This document shows, in pieces, positions 7,588 through 14,363 of a stretch of 23,758 nt of DNA. A program made the position numbers and the translations under genes. This stretch comes from a virus. The first letter of the stretch is position 1. Each line of letters opens with the position of its first letter. The notes under the pieces were generated by a model. It was not told where the DNA came from and made no database searches. It worked only from the letters and a program-made list of their open reading frames with translations. The DNA is taken from positions 1 through 23,758 of IMG/VR virus record IMGVR_UViG_3300017755_003336; one strand, 5' to 3'.

Positions 7588-8960
7588 AACTAAGACAACT
7601 ATACGAAGCACCTGCAAGAAAAGTAGTTGCAGTTATGCCCGGCGGATTTCATCCGTTTCATCCTGGTCACAAAAGTTTATATGACTGGGCTGTAAAACAA
7701 TTTGGGCAAACAAATGTATATGTTGCGGCAACAAATGATACAAGTACAAGACCTTTTCCATTTGATGTTAAGAAACAACTAGCAAGTTTTGCAGGCGTAC
7801 CGCCAACTAATTTTATTCAAGTTAAATCTCCATTTAACCTAAACAGTTATGGCGGATTGTTACAAGACGGAACTGCACTTGTATTTGTTCGTAGTGAAAA
7901 AGATCGTAACGAACAACCACAGCCAGATAGAACTAAAAAAGATGGAACACCTGGTTATTTAAAAAGTTATAAAGATGATAATATGGACGATCATACTGAG
8001 TCAGGTTATATGACTTACGGTCCTACAATAGATTTTCAATTTAGTGGTGGAGATATTAAAAGTGCAAGCGAACTAAGGAATGCATGGCCTTCAATGACTC
8101 CTGAAGATAAACGCAAAGCCGCTGAACAGATGTATCCAGGTAAAGGCGAAGAAGCCGCTAAGTTACTTGACACTGCACTAGGCACTGAATTAAAAGCAAC
8201 TACAACTTCGCCAGAAGTTAATGATGCGGCGAAAAGTGTTTCAGCAGGATGGGCAGGTGGTTCGAGTTTTGCAACTAAGGAATGGGTAGGGCCTGCACTA
8301 AAAGGCGGAAAATATTCGTTTCAAATTGCTAAATGGTTATGGAATAACAAATGGGCTATAACATTTTTTGTAGGAGCATGGAAAACTATTGATTGGATGT
8401 CTGATGCTATTGACTTTGTTAAGAAATATTTAGATAATCCGATTGTACGTGCTATGTCAAAATATGGTTTACCAGCAATAGGAATTGCTGTTGCACTATA
8501 CGGTGGTAAGAAACTATATGACGAACTAGTGCAAATAAAAAATGAGCGTGAACTAGATAAAATGATTAGAAGTTTTGAACCAGACCGAAAAGAATTAGCA
8601 GATATTGAAAAAGAACTAGAAGCCGCAATAGCAGATGAAGATGTAAATGAATTAAATCTTTTCAAACGCTCAGACAATGCTAGTGTAAAAGAACAAGATC
8701 CAAATAAACTGAAAGTATTAGACTGGATTGCAGATAGAGCAGATGGCAAAGAACACTTTTTAAGTTTTTATAGAAAAGGCGCCGCATGGAGTGGTAGACT
8801 TTTGTTTATCAAACCAGATGCCGCTAAAAAGTTTAGACAAAAAGTAGAAGACAATCCAGATCATTTAGATAGAATTAAAAAAGCACTTACAAATATTGAA
8901 ACAAGTTCTAAGTTATTCACAAACTTAGGCATCAAACATAATGTTAGACGGGCAGAATAA
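7584..8960 (+). CDS. Nucleotidyltransferase-fold protein with membrane-like segments
   Basis: A 458-residue protein. After a short leader ending in LYE (6-8) followed by Ala9, a possible prohead-protease site, comes a Rossmann-type nucleotidyltransferase domain. It has a GGFHPFHPGH motif with the HxGH signature at 26-29 and a matching ISSTxxR-like motif IKSASELR at 158-165, so it probably transfers a nucleotidyl group using a nucleoside triphosphate; the substrate is unknown. Two hydrophobic stretches follow (about 257-271 and 294-311), then a charged coiled coil and a C-terminal domain. The start is GTG at 7584, overlapping the previous stop (GTGA). The fusion of such an enzyme to hydrophobic and coiled-coil segments is unusual. 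A free NMN or sugar-nucleotide enzyme is less likely given the context. Confidence 0.8.
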   Translation: MKLRQLYEAPARKVVAVMPGGFHPFHPGHKSLYDWAVKQFGQTNVYVAATNDTSTRPFPFDVKKQLASFAGVPPTNFIQVKSPFNLNSYGGLLQDGTALVFVRSEKDRNEQPQPDRTKKDGTPGYLKSYKDDNMDDHTESGYMTYGPTIDFQFSGGDIKSASELRNAWPSMTPEDKRKAAEQMYPGKGEEAAKLLDTALGTELKATTTSPEVNDAAKSVSAGWAGGSSFATKEWVGPALKGGKYSFQIAKWLWNNKWAITFFVGAWKTIDWMSDAIDFVKKYLDNPIVRAMSKYGLPAIGIAVALYGGKKLYDELVQIKNERELDKMIRSFEPDRKELADIEKELEAAIADEDVNELNLFKRSDNASVKEQDPNKLKVLDWIADRADGKEHFLSFYRKGAAWSGRLLFIKPDAAKKFRQKVEDNPDHLDRIKKALTNIETSSKLFTNLGIKHNVRRAE

Positions 8961-8963
8961 CTT

Positions 8964-9176
8964 ATGGACATTGCAACGCTACAAAAACTTGCAGGAATAA
9001 ACGAGTTTAAAGGCTTTACTCCTTACACACTAGAGGATATGAGTAAAACTGCTACTGCACTTAAAAAGAAAGAAAAGAAATTAGGACTAAAACCGGGAGA
9101 TAAAGATTGGTTTAAGTTATGGTTTAGTTTACCATACATGTCAGGTGCACCAAAAGGATTTAGAGGTCGCAAATGA
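8964..9176 (+). CDS. Small basic hypothetical protein, 70 residues
   Basis: A Lys-rich 70-residue protein beginning MDIATLQKLAGINEF, with INE at 12-14 that could serve as a prohead-protease site. The rest is basic with an aromatic-rich segment (DWFKLWFSLPYM) and a basic end (GFRGRK). It starts 4 bases after the preceding stop with no clear Shine-Dalgarno, which suggests coupled translation, and its stop overlaps the next ATG (ATGA). Being small, basic and in a virion-like block it could be an internal head protein. No function can be assigned. Confidence 0.7.
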   Translation: MDIATLQKLAGINEFKGFTPYTLEDMSKTATALKKKEKKLGLKPGDKDWFKLWFSLPYMSGAPKGFRGRK

Positions 9177-10864
9177 AGTTTAGAAGTATAAAAGATATTG
9201 AAAACTTTATTCCTAAAAAAGGAAGTTTCAAACATACACTACGTAAAATTGAAGAAGATGGCCGTATAGTTAAAGGTGTAAACACTACAGCAGATGTAGA
9301 CGTTAATAGTATTTCAAAAGAAGCAGGGAAGTTTGGCAATAAGGTAGATAAAGACGGAAGACCACCTACTTTAAGTAAAAAGGTTAAAGGATCTAGTACA
9401 AATGTTCTTTACAATCTAGGAATGGTTAAAGAATCGGTTGACAAAACCGATGAAAGTATGTTACAATATGCTATGTTAGAGGCAAAAGTAGGCGAACTAT
9501 CTAAGGCAAGCGAAATATATGTAGACATGGACGGTGTCCTTGCAGACTTCTTTGGTGAGTGGGCAAAGGTAATGAAAGTAGATCATTACTCAAAAATTGA
9601 CAATGTCGATATAAATGTAGCATTACAAAAAATTAGAGATACAGATGACTTTTGGTTAAAGTTACCTTTACTTCCTCAAGCAAAACAACTGTTAGAACTA
9701 ATTAAAAAAATTAAAGGCAGTTACACAATTTGTAGTTCACCTCTTGCAGATGATCCTAGATCAGAGCCACACAAGCGTGAATGGATTAAAAAGAATTTAA
9801 GTTTCTTTCCACCTAAAAACGTTATTATTACAAGCAACAAACCAAAGTATGCAACACAATCAGACGGCACACCTAATATATTAATTGATGATTTTGGCAA
9901 AAACGTAAATGCTTGGGAAGCCGCAGGCGGTGAAGGTTTTAAATATAAAGATCATAAGTTTGAACGTACTGCAAAAGAGTTACAACAACATTTGCAAGAA
10001 CCTGCAACTGAAAGAGAACTTACAAAAGGTGAAGAAAAAGAAAAAGAACGTATTGTAAAAGGTATGAAGAAGAAAAAAGGCGACTTTAAAGATCGCTATG
10101 GTAAAGATGCTGACGCTGTAATGTATGCAACTGCAACTAAACTTGCTAAAGAAGGTAAACACATACCTAATCCTAAAAATGCTTTTATTACAAAGGCTGA
10201 TACTGCATACGATTTTATTAAAATAGGTACTAACATGGCTAACTTGAAAGATATGCCAACAGGAATTAGTAATTATGACGAACCTGATATAATGATTGCA
10301 CCTTATGCAGGTAGAAAAGAAATGAAGTACTTGCAAAAAGAATTAAAACGCCTTGGATACAAAACACAAGACGCTGATGGTTATCAAGATGCACACTACG
10401 ATGATAAACCAACAGGTGGAAAAGAACCTCCACAAATGAAAGGTGAAGGAAAACTAGGACGTCTAAAAATTAGTAAAATGCGTCCAGTACATAAAAAACG
10501 TAAATTTAAAAAACTATTTAATCAACTGAAACGTATGGGTGAAAATACTATGTCACCTATTACAGTTGACAAACACGGACATATTGTAAACGGACATCAT
10601 CGTTATGATGCACTACGTTTAATGGGCGAAGAGTATGCAACTGTAAGAATGATAGATGTACACGTCAGTGAAACATTAGATGAAAACTTTGCTGACGGTA
10701 AGAAAAAAGGCAAAAGCAAGCCAGGTAGAGTAAAGAAATCTGGTGCTAGTTGTAATGGATCAGTTACAAAGTTACGCACTTTGGCTAAAAAATACAGTGG
10801 CGAACGTGCTAAAATGTATCATTGGTGTGCCAATATGAAATCAGGACGTAAAAAGAAAAAGTAA
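9173..10864 (+). CDS. Fusion: 5'-nucleotidase-like HAD domain plus ParB/sulfiredoxin-like domain
   Basis: A 563-residue multidomain protein. Residues about 110-270 form a HAD phosphatase domain with motif I DMDGVLAD (nucleophile Asp118, acid Asp120), SS in motif II and IDDFGKNVNAW near motif IV, most like 5'(3')-deoxyribonucleotidases. A Lys-rich block (KGDFKDRYGKDADAVMYATA) is one I recall repeating in marine T4-like phage proteins. Near 465-500 a ParB/Srx-type motif (NGHHRYDALRLMG, HHR at 475-477) is followed by a basic C-terminus. The N-terminus is basic and lacks a clean L-x-E site. ATGA overlap with the gene before. The enzyme and ParB-like fold calls are fair; the joint role is unknown. 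Confidence 0.85.
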   Translation: MKFRSIKDIENFIPKKGSFKHTLRKIEEDGRIVKGVNTTADVDVNSISKEAGKFGNKVDKDGRPPTLSKKVKGSSTNVLYNLGMVKESVDKTDESMLQYAMLEAKVGELSKASEIYVDMDGVLADFFGEWAKVMKVDHYSKIDNVDINVALQKIRDTDDFWLKLPLLPQAKQLLELIKKIKGSYTICSSPLADDPRSEPHKREWIKKNLSFFPPKNVIITSNKPKYATQSDGTPNILIDDFGKNVNAWEAAGGEGFKYKDHKFERTAKELQQHLQEPATERELTKGEEKEKERIVKGMKKKKGDFKDRYGKDADAVMYATATKLAKEGKHIPNPKNAFITKADTAYDFIKIGTNMANLKDMPTGISNYDEPDIMIAPYAGRKEMKYLQKELKRLGYKTQDADGYQDAHYDDKPTGGKEPPQMKGEGKLGRLKISKMRPVHKKRKFKKLFNQLKRMGENTMSPITVDKHGHIVNGHHRYDALRLMGEEYATVRMIDVHVSETLDENFADGKKKGKSKPGRVKKSGASCNGSVTKLRTLAKKYSGERAKMYHWCANMKSGRKKKK

Positions 10865-10868
10865 ATAC
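10860..10868 (+). promoter_or_regulatory. Possible late promoter box AGTAAATAC
   Basis: AGTAAATA matches the T4 late consensus at 6 of 8 positions and overlaps the stop of the preceding gene. A start about 6 bases downstream would place the transcript 5' end just before the Shine-Dalgarno AGGAG (10874-10878) of the next gene. Weaker than the boxes at 4255 and 12175. Confidence 0.35.
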
Positions 10869-10883
10869 AGCATAGGAGTGCTT

Positions 10884-11447
10884 ATGGAATACTTTTTAAT
10901 ACCTGAACTATACATAGACAAACAATTATTCACAACAAAAGTTAAAGAACAATGCGAATCATGGGGACACTTTGGAACCGGTCGTTTCAAATTCTACTCT
11001 GGTCTACCTGATGATGAAACTTTAGATTACTTAGATAACACTTTTAAAAATGCAGGAGATGTTATTACAAAAGTACTCTTTAATAGAGTAAAGGCTAATA
11101 ATATTATAGGACCACACACAGACTATGGACGTGGATGTACAATCAATATTCCTATTTGTGGAGATTTTGCTAACAGTAGTTTAGATGCATATGAAATGTC
11201 ATTACCTGTAAGTGTTGTTAGTCCAAATGAAGATTTAGAAGAAGCAGAAGAAAGTCGCTTTTATCCAAACAGCGAGATAGAAGAACAAATTAATTACACT
11301 CATCCTATTTGTTTTGATACAAGAGTTCCACACGGTGTTACTAATCAAACAAAAGAAGATAGATTTATATTAGGAGTTACTTTTAACGATAAATTTAGAG
11401 TTGGGCATATAAAAGAAATGTATGAAAAAGGTGATTTGTTACTGTGA
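10884..11447 (+). CDS. 2-oxoglutarate/Fe(II) dioxygenase-like protein
   Basis: A 187-residue protein with the layout of a small double-stranded beta-helix oxygenase. HxD is at 78-80 (GPHTDYGR), a distal His at 150 (RVPHGVTNQ) and a candidate 2-oxoglutarate-binding Arg at 160 (EDRFILGV), resembling aspartyl/asparaginyl-hydroxylase-like phage proteins. Such enzymes hydroxylate protein, nucleic acid or small-molecule targets using O2 and 2-oxoglutarate; the target here is unknown. ATG 10884 is preferred over the in-frame GTG at 10878 because AGGAG at 10874-10878 sits 5 bases before the ATG, and the GTG would overlap it. It overlaps the next gene by 4 bases. Confidence 0.8.
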   Translation: MEYFLIPELYIDKQLFTTKVKEQCESWGHFGTGRFKFYSGLPDDETLDYLDNTFKNAGDVITKVLFNRVKANNIIGPHTDYGRGCTINIPICGDFANSSLDAYEMSLPVSVVSPNEDLEEAEESRFYPNSEIEEQINYTHPICFDTRVPHGVTNQTKEDRFILGVTFNDKFRVGHIKEMYEKGDLLL

Positions 11448-11734
11448 TTTTTTGGTTAGGGTTTAGTGTAATGGTATTAAACGAAGGCTTTGTTATAATG
11501 CGACATGTACACCCTTGGTTTGCTAACAAAAGAGATCATCTTATTGCAACGTATGGTGCAAAGTGGAAAAAGTTTCATGCAACACTTGACTATGTATGGA
11601 TAGGCGGTGTTTCGTTAGGTGTAGCAATAGACATCGACAACTGGAAATTCTATGCTACAGTACTTGCAACCTTTTGGAGTGTAGTTGCAGTATTTGTATA
11701 TGTACCTTTACTAATTAAAAGGATTATAAAATGA
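11444..11734 (+). CDS. Small membrane protein, 96 residues
   Basis: A GTG start overlaps the upstream stop (GTGA). Hydrophobic segments lie near 1-19, 50-65 and 69-92, with a basic loop (HPWFANKRDH, YGAKWKKFH) between the first and second and a basic C-terminus (LIKRIIK). It looks like a two- or three-helix inner-membrane protein. I recognise no family motif. Its place between an oxygenase and short phage proteins does not reveal its role. The stop overlaps the next ATG by 4 bases. Confidence 0.7.
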   Translation: MIFWLGFSVMVLNEGFVIMRHVHPWFANKRDHLIATYGAKWKKFHATLDYVWIGGVSLGVAIDIDNWKFYATVLATFWSVVAVFVYVPLLIKRIIK

Positions 11735-11913
11735 TAACCAAAGAAGGATATATTCAACAAAATGTATATGAAAACGGCTTATGGGTTACATTAATGTGTC
11801 CGCATAAATACATTACAGAAACTAAATTAATTGTTGAGGACTTTCATAGTAATCAACAACGTAAACAAGTAGGTATATTTGCGCCTATAACGGAGGATAC
11901 AGATGAAGGCTAA
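11731..11913 (+). CDS. Small hypothetical protein, 60 residues
   Basis: A 60-residue soluble protein in a tight chain of overlapping genes: its ATG overlaps the upstream stop and its own stop lies 8 bases inside the next gene. A good Shine-Dalgarno (AAAGGA at 11718-11723) supports translation. It has one Cys (MCPHKY) and a mildly acidic C-terminus. No family was recognised. Confidence 0.6.
   Translation: MITKEGYIQQNVYENGLWVTLMCPHKYITETKLIVEDFHSNQQRKQVGIFAPITEDTDEG
11803..11811 (+). promoter_or_regulatory. Possible internal late promoter box CATAAATAC
   Basis: CATAAATA matches the T4 late consensus at 7 of 8 positions. It lies within the 60-residue gene, about 90 bases before the gene at 11903, which it could serve. 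In AT-rich coding DNA this may be chance. Confidence 0.25.
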
Positions 11914-12175
11914 AGAGTTTATGAAGGAAACTACATCGGCAGGAGGAGTAGCCGCTGTTGCAATGCCATTAGGTGCAGTGCAATCACGCACAGGGTCTAA
12001 GAAAAAGAAAAACAAAACTACAAAAGAAAGTGGATTACAATACTATACTGGTGTTAAAAAACATGGTAAAGAGTATATGAAAAAAGCGGCACAAGCAGGT
12101 CGTGACGGTGCTAGTCAAGAAGAATTAGGTCGTTTGAAGGACAAATATAGTAAAGCCACAAAGAAAGAAAAGTAG
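11903..12175 (+). CDS. Small basic phage protein, possible internal head protein
   Basis: A 90-residue, very Lys-rich protein. The start has a strong Shine-Dalgarno (GGAGG at 11892-11896). The N-terminal KEFMKE followed by Thr10 resembles T4 internal-protein leaders (KTYQEFIAE), though the exact L/I-x-E rule is not met because the site reads MKE. A low-complexity KKKKNK stretch is followed by a conserved C-terminal block (GLQYYTGVKKHGKEYMKKA, then GRLKDKYSKA) that I recall from many T4-like marine phages. Small size, high basicity and context fit a DNA-associated or internal head protein, but no function is proven. Confidence 0.75.
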   Translation: MKAKEFMKETTSAGGVAAVAMPLGAVQSRTGSKKKKNKTTKESGLQYYTGVKKHGKEYMKKAAQAGRDGASQEELGRLKDKYSKATKKEK

Positions 12176-12183
12176 ATAAATAC
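12175..12183 (+). promoter_or_regulatory. T4-late-like promoter box GATAAATAC
   Basis: Identical to the box at 4255-4263 and placed right at the upstream stop codon. A transcript starting near 12188 would have a leader of about 19 bases carrying CGGAG (12194-12198) ahead of the ATG at 12207, a normal late-gene arrangement. Confidence 0.55.
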
Positions 12184-12206
12184 TATTGTAATTCGGAGCA
12201 AGAGAG

Positions 12207-12878
12207 ATGAATAAGAAAGACTTAACAGAAGGCCTAGCAGAACTAGCAGGTGTAGCAGAACGTGACCATGAAGTACAGATGGCTCGTGCAGATTTATATA
12301 AAATTGCCAAGTATGCAATCAAACTACACGAAATGTTAAAAAGTGTTTCAGAAGCAGAAGGCATTGAAGGTTGGAAACAATCAAAAATTACTAAAGCCGC
12401 AGACTATATGGGGTCAGTATATCATGCTATGGATTATGACAGTAAGTTTGAAGGTGTAGAAGTAACCGAATCACAAAAAGACACACATTGTTCAGACAAG
12501 TGTTGTGGTGCAGATGTTAAAAGAGAAGATTGTACATGTGCTCCAACTTGTAAACATTGTAACTGTAACGATAACAGTATTCCAGAAGGCAAATCACCAC
12601 ACAAAAAAGGTACTAAAAAGTATAAAAAGCATATGGCCGCAATGCATGCCGAAGGCGACTATAAAGAACATATTCGAAACAGACTAAAAGAAGCACTTGC
12701 TGAATTAGAAGAAACTGCAAATACATGTCCAGAATGTGGTAACCTAAAAGCCACAGATGAGCAATTTGACGAAGCCAAACAACGCTTAGATCCAAAATGT
12801 TGGAAGGGTAAAAAGATTGGAAACCCTAAAACTAAGATGAAGGGCGGAGTTAGAGTCAACAACTGCGTACCAGCATAA
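12207..12878 (+). CDS. Virion-type phage protein with Cys-rich insertion
   Basis: A 223-residue protein. It opens with LTE (6-8) followed by Gly9, a candidate prohead-protease site. Residues about 18-80 form a helical domain (DHEVQMARADLYKIAKYAI, then EGIEGWKQSKITKAADYM) that I recall as conserved in T4-like marine phages. A Cys-rich segment follows with eight Cys between 95 and 120, then CPECG at 174-178 and a C-terminal block (CWKGKKIGNP to NNCVPA) also familiar from these phages. The Cys clusters could bind zinc. A late-type promoter box lies upstream. Structural or internal head function is inferred from family and context. Confidence 0.8.
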   Translation: MNKKDLTEGLAELAGVAERDHEVQMARADLYKIAKYAIKLHEMLKSVSEAEGIEGWKQSKITKAADYMGSVYHAMDYDSKFEGVEVTESQKDTHCSDKCCGADVKREDCTCAPTCKHCNCNDNSIPEGKSPHKKGTKKYKKHMAAMHAEGDYKEHIRNRLKEALAELEETANTCPECGNLKATDEQFDEAKQRLDPKCWKGKKIGNPKTKMKGGVRVNNCVPA

Positions 12879-12898
12879 CCAATAATCAAACAAAATAC

Positions 12899-12927
12899 TT
12901 GACAAACACCTAAATACATTGTATAAT
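12899..12927 (+). promoter_or_regulatory. Perfect sigma70-type promoter of dsbA operon
   Basis: TTGACA (12899-12904) and TATAAT (12922-12927) are both exact consensus with a 17-base spacer. They lie in the largest intergenic gap of the window. A 14-base inverted repeat (ATAACA-AC-TGTTAT, 12926-12939) covers the expected start site and may be a repressor operator. A perfect AGGAGG (12949-12954) precedes the gene. Confidence 0.88.
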
Positions 12928-12960
12928 AACAACTGTTATACTTTACTTAGGAGGTAAATC

Positions 12961-13224
12961 ATGAGTTCACGTACCTATGGTGCTGAAGAAAAAGCAAAAC
13001 TAGAACGACTAGTTAATGAAGGTGTTACAGTATTGCAAGAAGTTGAAGATCTTAGTACAGGTCTAAAAGAAACAGTAAAGGCTGTTGCAGAAGAATTAGA
13101 TATTAAACCATCTATGATTAATAAAGCAATTAAAATTGCACAAAAAGGTGAATGGCATAAAGTTTCAGATGAGTTTGATGACTTAGAAACTTTAATTGTA
13201 ACAATTGGACGAGATAAATTGTAG
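12961..13224 (+). CDS. dsbA: DsbA-like double-stranded DNA-binding protein
   Basis: An 87-residue, helical, charged protein resembling the phage DsbA family (T4 dsDNA-binding protein that promotes late transcription; unrelated to the disulfide oxidoreductase of the same name). The family resemblance lies in the length and in the central pattern (DLSTGLKETVKAVAEELDIK, then SMINKAIKIA). It is placed behind the strongest promoter and Shine-Dalgarno of the window, so it is probably abundant and early. It could bridge early and late transcription. The family call rests on memory of cyanophage relatives and is moderate. Confidence 0.7.
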   Translation: MSSRTYGAEEKAKLERLVNEGVTVLQEVEDLSTGLKETVKAVAEELDIKPSMINKAIKIAQKGEWHKVSDEFDDLETLIVTIGRDKL

Positions 13225-13505
13225 TGAATAAAATAAAAGACTTTTGGATTAACAGTTACAAATCTGATAAGGTTGCATTTGCATTTGAACTTGTCAGTTT
13301 TATTTTTACAGTCGGCGCAAGTATGACGCTGGCTATCACAGCAAAAGATCCTAATATGTTATTAGTTTATCCTGCATTCTTTGTTGGTAGTACAACACAA
13401 TGCTATGCATCTTATCGTAGAGGTGCCGCTTGGGTAATGTTAATAACAGGCTGGTTTGTATGTGTTAATATATTTGGTTACGGTGTGGCGGCACAATGGT
13501 GGTAA
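13224..13505 (+). CDS. Small membrane protein, 93 residues
   Basis: A GTG start overlaps the stop of dsbA by one base. Hydrophobic segments lie near 18-40, 44-58 and 70-90, with a conserved-looking loop SSTTQCYASYRRGAAW-type sequence (here GSTTQCYASYRRGAAWV) between the last two. It resembles small membrane proteins that I recall from marine T4-like phages without known function. It overlaps the next membrane protein gene by 10 bases, so the two may act together. Confidence 0.72.
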   Translation: MNKIKDFWINSYKSDKVAFAFELVSFIFTVGASMTLAITAKDPNMLLVYPAFFVGSTTQCYASYRRGAAWVMLITGWFVCVNIFGYGVAAQWW

Positions 13506-13714
13506 AACCTTATCAACCTTTGGCTTGGTTTGCAACCGCATGTTTACTAGTGGCCGCAACAATGGCCGCATTTAATATATACCCTTGGTACATATATGCT
13601 TTTATTGCAAGTAATACATTATGGGTATTAATAGGAATACTTTGGAAAGAACGTAGTCTTATTGTTCTTAACGCAGGACTTACAGTTATATATGTTGTAG
13701 GATTAATGTTTTGA
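13496..13714 (+). CDS. Small membrane protein, 72 residues
   Basis: A 72-residue protein that is almost entirely membrane-embedded, with about three hydrophobic segments (9-27, 31-49, 54-71) and a WKER turn between the last two. The pattern (two helices, short charged loop, third helix) recalls small bacterial membrane proteins of alphaproteobacteria. It overlaps the gene before (10 bases) and after (TTGA). Function unknown; a partner of the preceding membrane protein is a reasonable guess. Confidence 0.68.
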   Translation: MVVKPYQPLAWFATACLLVAATMAAFNIYPWYIYAFIASNTLWVLIGILWKERSLIVLNAGLTVIYVVGLMF

Positions 13715-14289
13715 AGTTACTTGTTGCAGGCGACAGTTTTGCGGCAGAATGGCCAGGACACAATAGTTGGGTCAAACTGTTAGCAAAAAGTCACGATGTA
13801 ACTAATGTTGCTCAAGCAGGTTGTAGCGAATATAAAATACTTAAACAAATACAAAATGCAAACTTAGAAGACTATGATGCAGTAATAGTTAGTCATACTA
13901 GTTTGAGTAGAGTTCATACACTTGATCATCCATTGCACAAAGAAGGATTACATAAAGACTGTGATTTATTATACAACGATATAGATAGATTTAGTTTTTT
14001 CAATCCTAGTTTATCAGCGGCAAAAGGATATTTTAAATATCACTATGACGATCAGTACTATCAAACTATCTATAGTTTGTTGAGAAAAGAAATTAATAGT
14101 TTATTAAATAATAAAGTTTATATAAGTATGTCGCATATAGAAGTAGCAAAACTTTTTATATACGAAGATAATCACTTAGACTTTAGCGAATTTTGGAAAA
14201 CACACAAAGGCTCAGAGAATCATTATAACATTACAGGCAACCAAAAAATACATGATATTGTTGTTGACAAAATCAATAAATTATGTTAA
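13711..14289 (+). CDS. SGNH/GDSL-like hydrolase
   Basis: A 192-residue protein starting with TTG at 13711, supported by AGGA at 13699-13702. The opening KLLVAGDSFAAEWPG carries the GDS block of SGNH hydrolases. Near the C-terminus HYNITGNQKIHD resembles the catalytic-His block (usually DxxHPNxxGH), with Asn before the His. SGNH enzymes hydrolyse esters, including acyl groups on glycans. Similar proteins occur in marine myoviruses as far as I recall. The role is unknown; trimming of surface sugar esters is possible. The catalytic Asp is not clear, so activity is uncertain. Confidence 0.72.
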   Translation: MKLLVAGDSFAAEWPGHNSWVKLLAKSHDVTNVAQAGCSEYKILKQIQNANLEDYDAVIVSHTSLSRVHTLDHPLHKEGLHKDCDLLYNDIDRFSFFNPSLSAAKGYFKYHYDDQYYQTIYSLLRKEINSLLNNKVYISMSHIEVAKLFIYEDNHLDFSEFWKTHKGSENHYNITGNQKIHDIVVDKINKLC

Positions 14290-14292
14290 TAT
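14264..14292 (+). promoter_or_regulatory. Sigma70-like promoter of DNA polymerase
   Basis: A perfect TTGACA (14264-14269) and a TAATAT -10 (14287-14292, 4 of 6 matches) with a 17-base spacer, at the end of the SGNH gene and about 70 bases before the polymerase start. Weaker -10 than the other promoters here. Confidence 0.55.
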
Positions 14293-14334
14293 TATAGTAA
14301 TAATAAGAAACGCCCAAGAGGCATGCAGAAGGTC

Positions 14335-14357
14335 CGTTGGCCATAAGCAACGAGGAG
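14335..14357 (+). promoter_or_regulatory. Candidate gp43 translational operator hairpin and Shine-Dalgarno
   Basis: CGTTG (14335-14339) pairs perfectly with CAACG (14348-14352) around the 8-nt loop GCCATAAG. GAGGAG (14352-14357) follows immediately and shares one base with the stem, and the TTG start lies 6 bases further. T4 gp43 represses its own translation by binding a hairpin with a 5-bp stem and an 8-nt loop next to its ribosome-binding site; the architecture matches while the loop sequence differs. Confidence 0.65.
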
Positions 14358-14363
14358 ATATAA

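Noticed and set aside
8410-8438. TTGACT-N17-GATAAT inside the nucleotidyltransferase gene, and TTGACA-N18-TACAAT at 9438-9467
   Set aside because: Both are deep inside coding DNA with no gene start nearby; AT-rich sequence gives such matches by chance.
8321-8749. Minus-strand open frame of 142 codons
   Set aside because: Antisense to the nucleotidyltransferase-fold gene, very Ser-rich shadow composition, and all supported genes are on the + strand.
12505-12687. Overlapping + strand frame inside the Cys-rich protein gene
   Set aside because: Shadow frame with no ribosome site; the main frame carries conserved motifs.
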